DNA from: CAZPWF01 sp964610775
Lineage (GTDB): Bacteria > Patescibacteriota > Saccharimonadia > Saccharimonadales > JACQNP01
Length of the DNA: 35,046 nucleotides
Assembly: GCA_964610775.1 (NCBI GenBank)
Contig: CAZSZC010000010.1
Location: 1 to 35,046, forward strand
Direction of reading: 5' to 3'
Shown: piece after piece, positions 7,567 to 16,627 of the stretch
How positions within the stretch are numbered: position 1 is the first letter of the stretch
How the letters are laid out: each line of letters begins with the position of its first letter
Position numbers and translations under genes: made by a program
The notes under the pieces: model-generated
What the model was told of the DNA's origin: nothing
Database searches by the model: none
The model's input: the letters and a program-made list of their open reading frames with translations, nothing else

Positions 7567-9262
7567 CATTAATGCGGTAGCAGCAATACGTGTTTCAACT
7601 ACGAAGCAAGGCACTGATGGGGACTCGCCCGAGGCTCAGCGCGAACAAATTGAACGCTTTGCCGAAACCCGTGGCATCAATATCAAGCAATATTTTGTCT
7701 TTTTAGAATCTGCCAGCAAAGAACAGCAACCTATCCAGCAGGCTATAGATTACTGCAAGAACCAAAAGAACGGCATCAACCTATTCATTATCAAATCCAT
7801 AGACCGTTTTACGCGTGGCGGGTCGGATACTTACAACCCGCTCAAGCACCAACTAGAGCAAGCGGGTGTTTCGCTAGTCGATATATATGGCGTCATAAGC
7901 AATCAGAAAGTAAATACGCTAGATCATCTTGGTTTTGAGTATAAATGGAGTGTTTACTCACCGACCAAGAAGTCAGAGATACTTGAAGCCGAAAGATCCA
8001 AAGACGAGCTACGAGACATACTTAGCCGTGTTATCGGTGCTGAGATTCGCTACACACAACTTGGTTATTGGATGCGTCAGTCGCCGTATGGATTTACGAG
8101 CGAGAAAATTGACACACAGCACGGCAAACGGACCGTGTTGCGCCCACATCCAGAAGAAGCGCCATTTATTAAGCAGATGTATGCTCTGCGTGCAGAAAAC
8201 TACCTAACCGATCAGCAAATAGTAGACAAGCTGAATAACCAGGGCTACAAGTCTAGGACGCACAACGTCCGTAGCAAGCACGACCCTGGCAAAGTAGTTC
8301 GTCAAACGGGTGGCAACCCACTTACTGTAAAAGCCATGCATAAGCTACTACGAAACACCATCTACGCCGGAATAAACGTTGAGAAGTGGACCGACAATAA
8401 GCCAACTAAAAGCGCCTTCGACGGACTAGTAAGTATCGCATTGTTCAATAAAGCAAATCGTGGCAAAAAGATAATCGATATCAATGAAAGTGGCGACTAT
8501 ATTGTCAGCAAGGCTAAGACACCAGATAACGTCCTAAGACGTGGCACTAAAACATCAGAGTTTGCTTTTAGGCGATTTATACTTTGTCCTGAGTGCGAGC
8601 GTCCATTACTAGGCAGTGCGTCAAAAGGTCGAAATGGTAAGTACTATCCCGCCTATCATTGCAGCAATCATGGCCACTACTTCCGAGTGAGTAAAGACGA
8701 ACTTGAGGAAAGCGTCGATATGTATATTAAGCAATTTATCGTCCCCCAGGAGCGCATAGACGATCTTATGAAATTAGTTCGCAAGATGTATGAAAAGCAC
8801 CAGGAAGAGGCTCAGAAAGAGCTTGAGAGTGTAGACGATCGTATTACTAAGCTTAGAGGCGAGGCTGAAATGGTAGTCAATAAGCTCAAGGTGCTGACCA
8901 ATGATACAGCCCTAAAATACATGGAGGAAGATCTTGAGCGTATAGAAAAGCAAATCGCTGCCCTAGAGCTACAAAAAGAACAAAAAGGCGCCAATGAGGG
9001 CACAGAAATGGAGCAAGTTTTCGCCCGAGTGAAATATTTCCTGGAAAACCTTGATGAGCTACTACTAAAACAGAGGTCACAGGTCAAAAAGGCGCTATTC
9101 TTTAAGGCTTTATTTACAAAGTTGCCAAACTACAAAGAAATAAATCCTGGAAACAAAAATTCACCCCTTTTTACGGGGGTGAATCCGGTACTTAAGCTTG
9201 CCAGCTTAGAAAAATCCTTAATGGTGATCTCAAGGGGAATCGAACCCCTATTGCCAGGATGA
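7550..9262 (+). CDS. Large serine recombinase (integrase)
   Basis: A 570-residue site-specific recombinase. The resolvase domain (about 7-150) has AAIRVSTTKQ with catalytic Ser16 and the SIDRFTRGG helix near 83-91. The recombinase domain (about 165-300) includes PYGF and TVKAMHKLLRNTIYAG. A zinc ribbon follows at LCPECERPLLG...YHCSNHGHYF, and a Lys/Glu-rich coiled coil spans about 410-490. I place the start at 7550 because the catalytic motif then sits at the normal position, AAGGA precedes it, and the longer frame overlaps the 47-aa ORF. The final 13 codons are antisense to tRNA-Glu and stop inside its anticodon region, so this C-terminus is created by integration. It catalyses integration and excision of the element. 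Confidence 0.9.
   Translation: MLQKANINAVAAIRVSTTKQGTDGDSPEAQREQIERFAETRGINIKQYFVFLESASKEQQPIQQAIDYCKNQKNGINLFIIKSIDRFTRGGSDTYNPLKHQLEQAGVSLVDIYGVISNQKVNTLDHLGFEYKWSVYSPTKKSEILEAERSKDELRDILSRVIGAEIRYTQLGYWMRQSPYGFTSEKIDTQHGKRTVLRPHPEEAPFIKQMYALRAENYLTDQQIVDKLNNQGYKSRTHNVRSKHDPGKVVRQTGGNPLTVKAMHKLLRNTIYAGINVEKWTDNKPTKSAFDGLVSIALFNKANRGKKIIDINESGDYIVSKAKTPDNVLRRGTKTSEFAFRRFILCPECERPLLGSASKGRNGKYYPAYHCSNHGHYFRVSKDELEESVDMYIKQFIVPQERIDDLMKLVRKMYEKHQEEAQKELESVDDRITKLRGEAEMVVNKLKVLTNDTALKYMEEDLERIEKQIAALELQKEQKGANEGTEMEQVFARVKYFLENLDELLLKQRSQVKKALFFKALFTKLPNYKEINPGNKNSPLFTGVNPVLKLASLEKSLMVISRGIEPLLPG
9222..9262. other. Putative attachment site (attR-like) in the tRNA-Glu 3' end
   Basis: The 3' half of tRNA-Glu, including the encoded CCA, is shared with the last codons of the recombinase. 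Integrases that sit against a tRNA 3' end normally recombine within it and preserve the tRNA. The exact crossover core cannot be fixed without the other element end. Confidence 0.45.
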
Positions 9263-9296
9263 AAACCTGGTGTCCTAACCGTTAGACGATGAGACC
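9222..9296 (-). tRNA. tRNA-Glu (anticodon TTC), CCA encoded
   Basis: The minus strand reads GGTCTCATCGTCTAACGG...GGTTCGATTCCCC...TGAGATCACCA. It shows a 7-bp acceptor stem (GGTCTCA/TGAGATC with one G-T pair), an anticodon loop TTTTCAT giving TTC, a standard T arm and an encoded 3' CCA. A possible extended -10 (TGGTACAAT; TACAAT at 9362-9357) lies about 60 nt upstream. The 3' end abuts the integrative element. Confidence 0.95.
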
Positions 9297-9372
9297 TTGT
9301 CATAACCGACGTGCTGGTTTGAAACTAGCTTTTGCATAGCTACGAACAACCGCGTAATTGTACCATAACAGA

Positions 9373-9412
9373 GGCGAAAATGAAACACCTCCACAAATTA
9401 GTGGAGGTGTTT
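9373..9412 (-). terminator. Rho-independent terminator after the surface-protein operon
   Basis: A perfect 12-bp inverted repeat (9383-9394 with 9401-9412, loop of 6 nt) is followed on the minus strand by TTTCATTTTC. It lies about 100 nt downstream of the LPNTG protein gene. The plus-strand side lacks a T run, so it acts mainly leftward. Confidence 0.75.
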
Positions 9413-9512
9413 GCAAAGTCTTTGTTTGAGCGGTCAGTCATGCTCAGTTCTACTCTACACTAGCACAATTTATGCTTACTGTCCAGCAAGTGTCAGTAAT
9501 GTTTTCCACACC

Positions 9513-11144
9513 TTAGACGTTGAAACGTCGTAGGCTAGAGAAGACATAGTGAGCAGCCGCACCAGCTACAGTTGTAGCGGTAAATATACCGAATATGTTA
9601 CCGATACCGGTGTTTGGTAGACTACACTCAGGACTATTTGCAGGGAAGTTTTCCTTGCCAGGTATAGTACAGTTGTTTTTTGGTGTAGTTGTATTGACTG
9701 TTGTCATACAGTTGTTACTGCGAACTACTTGGTCGTGACCGTTTACTACGAATGTAAGAACTGCACGAGTAGTGTATTCACCGTCTTTTACGTAGGTGTG
9801 TTCAACTGTTGTGTTGTTAGTAACAAGTGGATTAGTACTGTCACCGAAGTCGTAAGCAATGGTCTTAAGACTAGCATTTCGAGCTGTGTAGCGAACTGTG
9901 TAGCTAAACTTGCGATCACCTAAACTCTGAGCAGTCAGACTGTCACAGCTAACAACCGGATTAACTGGGTTACAGTTTTCAATCACAACTTTTGAGTCGT
10001 CAGAAGTTTCTGGAATATTCGATGCACGACCGTAAGCAACGTTCTTAAGCTCACATTCCTTAAAGTCATTATTTATTGTTGTCTTGAAGGTTATTGCGCC
10101 ATTGATATCGTCGCCAGCTGGAGCATAGTTACCTAGGTCAACTCCGCCTGAACCTAGAGCAGTGTCTTGTAAGACTTCACCGTTATGATTCGCGTCATAC
10201 CACTTGATGCTACCAGGTACTAGTGATACACCCTTAGGAAGTGTGTCTCGGATAGTCACATCATGAGCAATATCGTTACCACGGTTGGCAAACTCAATCT
10301 TCCAATCGATTGTGTCTGACTTCTTAGCAGTAATACTATCGTGCCAATCACCGTTTTCGTTACCAGAGACACGTGTTGTCTTGTTAACTGCTAGGGTTGG
10401 TGCTTTAGCTGTAACCTTCACATATACATATGCTGAGAATTCGAAACAGCCAGGTAGATCACCATTCATTTGGTCAAAGCCAAAAGGTGTACCGTTAGCA
10501 GACATAATATCATCGGATATAGCCATTCCACCTTGGTGTGCGTGGTTATAAACCACAGCTGAGCCAGGAACATAAGAAACTGAGAAAGCTTGGTTGTCAT
10601 TAGCTAAGGTTGAGCTATCCCAAACAGTCTGTTGCTTTGCATTAGAAGCGCTAATGTAAGACATAACGTCAACACCGTTGGCAACACCATCAGCTATCGC
10701 TACACGAATACGTGTATTGTGTGCCACGCCGATGTGATTGAAATCTGCACCATTGGTGTTCTGGTTAGCATTGTTGTGTACAAAAGTACGTACCCAGTAT
10801 TCCTTACCAGGGGTAGCTGTTTTGGTTTCACCAAAGTCAGCTTCTACCGGGCTCTGGCCAGGCACAACTTCTGCAATTCGGTTAAAGTTTCGCTCGTCAC
10901 CATATGTAGGTGTGTTAACGAATGAGTTAAACACTGGACCATCCATTGAACCACAACGGCCAAATGCTTGACTTGGGTTAGTACATGAAACACCTTCAAC
11001 GAACTTGTTATAGTCATATGTTGGTCGCTCAGGACCAAAACCTGCAAATACTGCTACAGGAATTGCTACAAACAGCACGACAGCTATCAGGGCAACTACT
11101 GACTTGGGCATTTTGTTGAAAAGGTTCTTTACTTTATTAAACAT
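9513..11144 (-). CDS. LPNTG cell-surface protein with DUF11-like and PKD-like domains
   Basis: 543 residues. An N-terminal signal peptide (basic MFNKVKNLFNK, then a hydrophobic stretch about 15-34 ending VFA) directs export. The region 36-250 is an unrecognised extracellular domain with paired cysteines. Residues about 250-390 form a DUF11-type beta domain (SDTIDWKIEFANRGNDIA, DTLPKGV). About 395-485 resemble a PKD fold (YDFGDS...VEHTYVKDGEYT). The C-terminus has LPNTG at 509-513, a hydrophobic segment and the basic tail RR, which is a sortase sorting signal. It is probably anchored to the envelope and exposed to a host cell. AAAGGAG precedes the ATG by 8 nt. It is the second gene of an operon with the Thr-rich protein, 23 nt apart. 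No sortase gene is in the window. Confidence 0.8.
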   Translation of the reverse strand: MFNKVKNLFNKMPKSVVALIAVVLFVAIPVAVFAGFGPERPTYDYNKFVEGVSCTNPSQAFGRCGSMDGPVFNSFVNTPTYGDERNFNRIAEVVPGQSPVEADFGETKTATPGKEYWVRTFVHNNANQNTNGADFNHIGVAHNTRIRVAIADGVANGVDVMSYISASNAKQQTVWDSSTLANDNQAFSVSYVPGSAVVYNHAHQGGMAISDDIMSANGTPFGFDQMNGDLPGCFEFSAYVYVKVTAKAPTLAVNKTTRVSGNENGDWHDSITAKKSDTIDWKIEFANRGNDIAHDVTIRDTLPKGVSLVPGSIKWYDANHNGEVLQDTALGSGGVDLGNYAPAGDDINGAITFKTTINNDFKECELKNVAYGRASNIPETSDDSKVVIENCNPVNPVVSCDSLTAQSLGDRKFSYTVRYTARNASLKTIAYDFGDSTNPLVTNNTTVEHTYVKDGEYTTRAVLTFVVNGHDQVVRSNNCMTTVNTTTPKNNCTIPGKENFPANSPECSLPNTGIGNIFGIFTATTVAGAAAHYVFSSLRRFNV

Positions 11145-11167
11145 TGTCTTGTCTCCTTTTCTACCGA

Positions 11168-12457
11168 TTATCGGTTGCGGCCACCCGGGCGATTAGTTCC
11201 TATTGGGCCAGGTGCTGAGATAGTAGTAGTTGAATTGCCGGCTCGGGTTGTTGTAGTACTTGGAATTGTACTAGTCGTAACAGTAACTTTAGTAGTAGGT
11301 ACACTTGGGCCTGGATCTGGAGCTTCTACCGTTGTAGGTGAACCGCCAGGAACCGGGAGTACTGCTGACTTAGGCGTAACAGTAGTTGTTGAAGGCGTAG
11401 ACGTAGTAGTGATTATTATGCTTGGAGGTGTAGACGAACTGGTCGTAATTTTTGGTGTAGTTGGTGGCGCCTTCGCTTCAGGAGGAGTCAAGTAAAGTGG
11501 ATTCCAGCAACCAATCTCAGCTTTTCCATCATTATCAGTATCAATTCCACCCTTGTTTGTAACTAGGAATGGTACCTGCTCGCCATTAACTTCAACGTTT
11601 TCGACAATCGCATTCTTCTGTAATACAACTTCCCGGCCATCAAAGGTTGTCGCAACACGAGTACCGTCTGCTTTAACTTCGAAGCCCTTTAGTTGGGTGC
11701 CACCGACGAACGTATCTTTTTCTAATACTACACGTCGATAGAAGTGCACATTTCCTTGGTCATCACAGTAAGTGTTGTCTACAAGTAAATCCTTCTGCAA
11801 CTTTACAGTTGTGTAGCGCTCGTTAGAAACTAGATCAATAATAGCTTGATCAGGGTGTTCGCTCTTACTTGGACGTTGAATGTTAAGCACATCATAGATT
11901 GAGCCAATCTCATCTTCAGATGTAAGTGCGGCGTTCTTTGCAAACTCACGATTATCTTGGAAGAATTTGCTTTCAACATCTTCTATATCGATAGTAGGTA
12001 CTGGGTTGATCTCGCCTCGGGCAGCACGTTCGCCGTATGCACGATCAAATGGGCTACATGAACCGTTACCAGCGATACCGTAGTCTTGCTCTTTACCGTC
12101 ATCCATGTTTTCACCCTGAGTTTGTGTTGTAGGAGTTGAGGAGGTTCCAGCGTCTCTATCTAAAGTTGTACCTGGTGCTGTGCCCGGAGTTGTACCAGGA
12201 ACTGAACCAGATCCAGGAGTTGTACCAGCTGCATCTATTGAACGAGTAGAATCTGGCAATTCAATATTAGCCAATGCCCCGCCAACTACTGGCAGTGCAA
12301 CAAAAGCAGCTAAGGCGACACCCGCCACTCGTCTTCCTTGTACGTCAAACTGTTCTAAATCAAAGGGACTTCTAATTCCTTCGAACTGTTCTGGATTACC
12401 TAGATGTGTACCGTCTGTAACGGCTGCGAATTCATCTAATCTATTAGTATTAATCAC
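11168..12457 (-). CDS. Membrane-anchored extracellular protein with Thr/Pro-rich low-complexity regions
   Basis: 429 residues from a GTG at 12457. I prefer this start because GAGGAGG lies 9 nt upstream, whereas the upstream in-frame GTG would place the Shine-Dalgarno inside the gene. A short cytoplasmic N-terminus (about 1-42) precedes one membrane helix (GVALAAFVALPVVGGALA). A TPGT/PGT repeat linker (about 75-105) follows, then a folded domain (130-325) with Cys residues and a calcium-loop-like DTDNDGKAE, and a C-terminal tail very rich in Thr, Ser and Pro (about 325-420) ending NRPGGRNR. The tail suggests a stalk, perhaps glycosylated. The function is unknown. It is co-transcribed with the LPNTG protein, so both may form a surface complex. 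Confidence 0.65.
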   Translation of the reverse strand: MINTNRLDEFAAVTDGTHLGNPEQFEGIRSPFDLEQFDVQGRRVAGVALAAFVALPVVGGALANIELPDSTRSIDAAGTTPGSGSVPGTTPGTAPGTTLDRDAGTSSTPTTQTQGENMDDGKEQDYGIAGNGSCSPFDRAYGERAARGEINPVPTIDIEDVESKFFQDNREFAKNAALTSEDEIGSIYDVLNIQRPSKSEHPDQAIIDLVSNERYTTVKLQKDLLVDNTYCDDQGNVHFYRRVVLEKDTFVGGTQLKGFEVKADGTRVATTFDGREVVLQKNAIVENVEVNGEQVPFLVTNKGGIDTDNDGKAEIGCWNPLYLTPPEAKAPPTTPKITTSSSTPPSIIITTTSTPSTTTVTPKSAVLPVPGGSPTTVEAPDPGPSVPTTKVTVTTSTIPSTTTTRAGNSTTTISAPGPIGTNRPGGRNR

Positions 12458-12490
12458 TTTATATAACCTCCTCACAGGTATTACCAGTAC

Positions 12491-12519
12491 AATTTAACAT
12501 AAGCTTGCAATATTGTCAA
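12491..12519 (-). promoter_or_regulatory. Sigma70-type promoter of the surface-protein operon
   Basis: On the minus strand TTGACA (12519-12514), a 17-nt spacer and TAAATT (12496-12491) precede the GAGGAGG site (12473-12467) and the GTG start at 12457. Confidence 0.75.
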
Positions 12520-12639
12520 TACTTTTTACCACTTTTTTACATCAACCACAAGCATCATAAGAGGTAGCGTTCGCCTCTGTGAATTATTTAAAACATACAA
12601 ACGAGATGAGTTGCATGGACTCTTACTAACCCGTATGCG

Positions 12640-14907
12640 CTACTTTGTGTCTTTTGCTGACGAAGTATTTGGTCCGAATTTGATACCATTAAGCTCTTCT
12701 GGGGCTACGTAGTGATCTGGTATCTTGAGCTTTTCTTTATCAAATGTAAACCCAAAGGTACTTCCCTTACCTTCTGTACTCTTGAATATCAGTGACCCGC
12801 CCTGGGCAACAATTACTTTCTTAGCCATAAACAAACCTAGACCCGTACCGTCTGGACGAGCCTTCTTGGCGTTGTTCGCTCGATAAAACTTGGTAAACAA
12901 GTGATGTTGCTCACTTTTGGGTACACCCAGCCCATCGTCTGTTACTGTATATTCTACTGTTGTGCCGGTATCTTTTAGCTCAACCTTGATATGACCACCA
13001 CTAGGTGTGTAGTAGATGGCGTTGTCTATGAAATTCATAATTACTTGCCTTACTTTTGTTTCATCGAGAAGTAATTCTGGGAAGTTATCGGGTTTTTCAT
13101 AGGTAAGTTCAAGGTTTCGTGAGGCAGCTGTTTCGACCAACTGATCGACCTCTCCCTTAACAACATCTGCCAAATTACTAGGGATAGCATCAATTACAAA
13201 CTTACCTGTACGTAATCGAGAGACATTTAGAAGATCGGCTATAAGATAAACCATGCGCTGTGAGCTCGTAAACGCTTGATCAAGAAGCTTCTTCTGCATA
13301 GGATTTAATTCGCCAGCGTCTCCCTCAATAACCATACTCACATACCCCTTAACAGACGTAAGTGGTGTTCGTAGTTGATGAGAGGCCATGCTAATGAATT
13401 CGTCTTTGGTTTCGTCCATCTGCTTGAGTTTCTCATTGGACTTTCGTAGCTTCCTGGTTGCATCGTCAACTTTCTCCTGAAGAGTTACGTTGAACTTCTG
13501 GATTTCTTCGAACTGCAGAGCGTTTTGCATAGCTATCGCCAATTCATTTACAACGATTTCCATTACACCTATATCTTGGCTGTTGTACATGTTACCGCTC
13601 TTCTTATATCCCATGACCACATAACCACTACCTTCAACAGCCGAATCCGTAGTAATTCGGGCAAGCATACCTATATTCGCTTCCTGAAGTAACAGCTTCA
13701 ATTCAGCCTGACTTTCATCTAGCAAGTCAGTAATAAATAGCTTTTGATTACCCCCATGCATATACGCTCTGATCTGCTCTATTGCCTCTTTCGGCATTTT
13801 TTCTTCACCTGTCGATATTATGCGAACTGTATCAACCTCGCTATCACGTATTGCGAATGACACATTCTCCGGCTTTAAATACTTTTCTATAGTTATGGCT
13901 GCCCTAGCAAGCAATTGGGACAGGTCAATAGTAGAGACAATGACCTGATTAAAATCATTAAGAAATTCTTGCGTTTCATAGGCATCACGATAAAAAACCC
14001 TCTTGGTAATTGAGTCGAATAGTTTTCTAACATACGGATAGGTAACTGCCAATAATACAGCTAGAACAATTTCCAAAGCCTGAGAGAATAGCTCACTGGT
14101 TACTTTATTTGATAAGGCTTTAATGGGAATAAAAATCACAAAAGCTGCAAACAGAGTCAAAGAACCCAAAGAGAGCGCATAACCAACTGATCGCGCAACG
14201 ACCAAACGAATATCGAGAAGTCGCTGTTTCACCAAACTGTATAACGTAAATCCAATGAAATAATATGGCGCTAGATAGCCTATGGCATATAGGTATGGGC
14301 TGTTGGAAAACTTTGGCGCTAGAATAAGTATGAAAATTACACCGTGCAGTATTGTCAGGACAAGACCAGTTAGTAATGTTTTTGTCTGTTTTTTTGCGAG
14401 ACTATTTGGTGAACGTTTCAAGCTCAAGAAAGCAACGATAAATACATTAAGTAAAATGAAGAAAATCGCAATTGAATATATTTGCGAGAGTCTTCCCTCA
14501 ATGTATTGAAGACGCCCCGCATCTATTTGGAAAGAGCCGGATATCAAAGTAGCTGCCGAGGCAAACCCAGCAAAGAATCCCATACCTATTACAGCTTTAT
14601 AATAAGCGTTGGATCTCATTCTAACTGGATAATAAAGAATCAACGCCAGGACCCATGTAATTGAGGTTAATCCCAGCACATAAGCTAGCTTATTAATTAC
14701 GTTGAAAAAACTTATGTTTGTAGCTGAGTAATTATCGTCAACGAAAGTTAGGATTATTAAGCTGAGCGTCCATAATAAGAACGATGTAGACACTGCAAAA
14801 AAGAGCTTTTGCGCCATGCTCTTAGTGCGACGTAATTCACTCAAGACACCTAAACTAATGAACAGTTGGACGAACGCGATAATAAACAATAGAGGAATGA
14901 CTAACAT
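12640..14907 (-). CDS. Multi-pass membrane sensor histidine kinase
   Basis: 755 residues. Residues 1-270 hold about eight hydrophobic helices, an integral-membrane sensor module. A GAF-like region follows (about 310-460), then a coiled coil, a HisKA domain with ISMASHQLRTPLTS (phosphoacceptor His510), and an HATPase domain with NFIDNAIYY (N box), DDGLGVP (G1) and GTGLGLFMAKK (G2). It autophosphorylates in response to an unknown signal and passes phosphate to a response regulator. No regulator adjoins it; the nearest are the three CheY-like genes at 28.2-29.4 kb. A TATACT box lies 9 nt before the ATG (14922-14917), so it may have its own short-leader transcript, although the upstream gene is only 42 nt away on the same strand. 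Confidence 0.92.
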   Translation of the reverse strand: MLVIPLLFIIAFVQLFISLGVLSELRRTKSMAQKLFFAVSTSFLLWTLSLIILTFVDDNYSATNISFFNVINKLAYVLGLTSITWVLALILYYPVRMRSNAYYKAVIGMGFFAGFASAATLISGSFQIDAGRLQYIEGRLSQIYSIAIFFILLNVFIVAFLSLKRSPNSLAKKQTKTLLTGLVLTILHGVIFILILAPKFSNSPYLYAIGYLAPYYFIGFTLYSLVKQRLLDIRLVVARSVGYALSLGSLTLFAAFVIFIPIKALSNKVTSELFSQALEIVLAVLLAVTYPYVRKLFDSITKRVFYRDAYETQEFLNDFNQVIVSTIDLSQLLARAAITIEKYLKPENVSFAIRDSEVDTVRIISTGEEKMPKEAIEQIRAYMHGGNQKLFITDLLDESQAELKLLLQEANIGMLARITTDSAVEGSGYVVMGYKKSGNMYNSQDIGVMEIVVNELAIAMQNALQFEEIQKFNVTLQEKVDDATRKLRKSNEKLKQMDETKDEFISMASHQLRTPLTSVKGYVSMVIEGDAGELNPMQKKLLDQAFTSSQRMVYLIADLLNVSRLRTGKFVIDAIPSNLADVVKGEVDQLVETAASRNLELTYEKPDNFPELLLDETKVRQVIMNFIDNAIYYTPSGGHIKVELKDTGTTVEYTVTDDGLGVPKSEQHHLFTKFYRANNAKKARPDGTGLGLFMAKKVIVAQGGSLIFKSTEGKGSTFGFTFDKEKLKIPDHYVAPEELNGIKFGPNTSSAKDTK

Positions 14908-14949
14908 TTTGTGTTAAGTATAACAGTGCTAGCGTGGTATTGAATAGGC

Positions 14950-16614
14950 TTATGTTAATTCAATCTCTTCTGCAGCAAAAGGTTGTAGGCTTTTGAAAAT
15001 ATGTACATTATCCGCGGAGGTAGGGATAATCACAGGTTTAAATTTGTCCGTTAAACCCCCATCAATATCTGGCGTCAATAGATCATCACGACCTGCCAGT
15101 GCCTCAAACGTAATACCTATAGCCGCAAGGGAGCGTTCTGTTTTATCATTAATGAACGCAAAAACGCCCGCACCACCGACTGTTAAGCCCTTCTTTTCAA
15201 TTTGGTTGAACAATGAGATGTAGCCTAGGTCAGATACCCTAATCCCATCTATCCCAGTTTCGGATCTCTCACCAACGGTAAAGTTTGTCTCCACACCAAT
15301 ACAGCTATCTAGATTAACTCCTATTGATTCGTAATAATCAATGAATTCTTGGGCGCTAAAATTCTGCCCAGAGGCAACTAGCTCATTTATGGCAATAAAG
15401 CCCGTACCCTCCTCTAAGTCATCTATACTGAAAGACTCCTCAAATACACTCCCACTAATTCGTGTTGCATGTATGACTCTATCGTGACCCTGTCTCGTGT
15501 CAATCAGCGCAAAAAATTTTGTTCTTGCTTCAGCCGATGGGGTGACGATTTTTTCAATGCCTTCAAACTCTGGCGTTCCTGCCTCAAGTGTTCGTATCAA
15601 ATTCGAGTATGTATGCTTCGTGCTGATCCAAACCCCATAGATACCTTGCTGCGGCTTACTTGCTTTGACAGTTTCAACGAGATCTTTTTCGAGAGCTTGT
15701 ACCTCTTCATTAGTAAGATCATAGCGTGGAGAAAATATCTCTTCAGATTCATGTTTATCGTCAGCTATATAGTCTGCATTCTCATCATCGTGAGTTGGAA
15801 GCTCGCCCCAGACATTACTTTCAATATATACAGCTCGACCATTTGCAGAATCTATATACCAAGTTCCAGTTTCTCCACACTCCCAAACCTCATCTACATT
15901 CTCGATATCTATAAGTGGTTGGTGCCATTCAAGTAGATAAGATAACTGTGCTGGATCTTTAACTTGCCACCACTGCTCTGGTTTATATTCTCGAGAGAAC
16001 TTCCCGAGATCATCAAGGGAAGACATGATAACCATAGCTCGTGCGTCTGGCCTTAGCACTTTCATGCCTTTACGCGTAACAGTCCTGAGCCAACCATCAG
16101 CAGGAAGACCATCCTCACGCGTAAGTGCAATGTAGTCTTCAAAGTTAAATTGCCCAGTTTGGCGTTTGTAATCTGCAAAATTACTAGGTCGAAAATCACC
16201 GATAATATGTTGAATATCTTCTCTTTCGGCGTATTCTTGGACCATTTCAATTATCTGATTAGAGAGTCCTGCCCCTTTTTCTTCTCGCCTGACAGCCATA
16301 GACATTAACGCAAAAGTGTTCCCCGTTTTTTTATATGTGTCCTCATATGAGCAAGATTCTCCAGCAATATCATCCCAAGTTGGAAGGCTGCCCGTCAGTC
16401 CGTCCCACTCTATTCGATTTGCTGACAACGCAATTCTAGGCACACCCTTTTCGTCTAGAATCGAAATCTGACCTTCAGGAAAAACTTCCGATTGTTTTGC
16501 TAGGGTTTTCGCTCCAAACTGTAGCCAAGGTGCCCAATTTGGTTTTTCTAACTGCTCATAAATCATGTTGATTTCTGTTGATACAAGCACATCTTCAAAT
16601 ACAGATTCTTTCAT
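14950..16614 (-). CDS. GNAT acetyltransferase-like protein with an unassigned C-terminal half
   Basis: 554 residues. The N-terminal half (about 1-280) resembles actinobacterial-type GNAT proteins: MAVRREEKGAGLSNQIIEM (106-124) is the acetyl-CoA-binding motif A, followed by FADYKR, YIALTREDGLPADGWLR, KVLRPDARAMVIM and VYIESNVWG. I recall the same order in a GNAT family with an LRP..R(S/A)MVI block. The C-terminal half (about 310-554), containing a GGAGVFAFINDKTERSLAAIGI stretch, matches nothing I know. It is the last gene of an operon with arginine decarboxylase and a membrane protein. Acetylation of agmatine or another polyamine would fit, but the substrate is inferred from neighbours only. 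Confidence 0.55.
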   Translation of the reverse strand: MKESVFEDVLVSTEINMIYEQLEKPNWAPWLQFGAKTLAKQSEVFPEGQISILDEKGVPRIALSANRIEWDGLTGSLPTWDDIAGESCSYEDTYKKTGNTFALMSMAVRREEKGAGLSNQIIEMVQEYAEREDIQHIIGDFRPSNFADYKRQTGQFNFEDYIALTREDGLPADGWLRTVTRKGMKVLRPDARAMVIMSSLDDLGKFSREYKPEQWWQVKDPAQLSYLLEWHQPLIDIENVDEVWECGETGTWYIDSANGRAVYIESNVWGELPTHDDENADYIADDKHESEEIFSPRYDLTNEEVQALEKDLVETVKASKPQQGIYGVWISTKHTYSNLIRTLEAGTPEFEGIEKIVTPSAEARTKFFALIDTRQGHDRVIHATRISGSVFEESFSIDDLEEGTGFIAINELVASGQNFSAQEFIDYYESIGVNLDSCIGVETNFTVGERSETGIDGIRVSDLGYISLFNQIEKKGLTVGGAGVFAFINDKTERSLAAIGITFEALAGRDDLLTPDIDGGLTDKFKPVIIPTSADNVHIFKSLQPFAAEEIELT

Positions 16615-16627
16615 ATAAACTACCTGT

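Larger units (their letters stand above)
1..9262. mobile_element. Integrative element (partial) next to tRNA-Glu, carrying a DISARM-like operon
   Basis: A large serine recombinase lies directly against the 3' end of tRNA-Glu, and its stop codon lies inside the tRNA gene. To its left are a replication-relaxation-type winged-helix protein, a small phage/plasmid-type protein, and a phage-defence operon. This is the usual layout of an integrative element with tRNA-end attachment and defence cargo. The right boundary is within 9222-9262. The left boundary is not visible: I find no second copy of the tRNA-Glu 3' end in the window, so the element should continue past position 1. That the defence operon belongs to the element is inferred from continuity, not shown. 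Confidence 0.6.

Noticed and set aside
9222..9296. Recombinase C-terminus as a normal conserved domain end
   Set aside because: The last 13 residues are exactly the antisense reading of tRNA-Glu, so they are not evidence of a protein domain.
9516..9529. Perfect palindrome gacgttgaaacgtc as an operator
   Set aside because: It covers the last codons of the surface protein (RRFNV and stop region), far from any promoter, and is short enough to be chance.
12541..12639. Terminator after the histidine kinase
   Set aside because: Only a 5-bp imperfect hairpin without a following T run is present.
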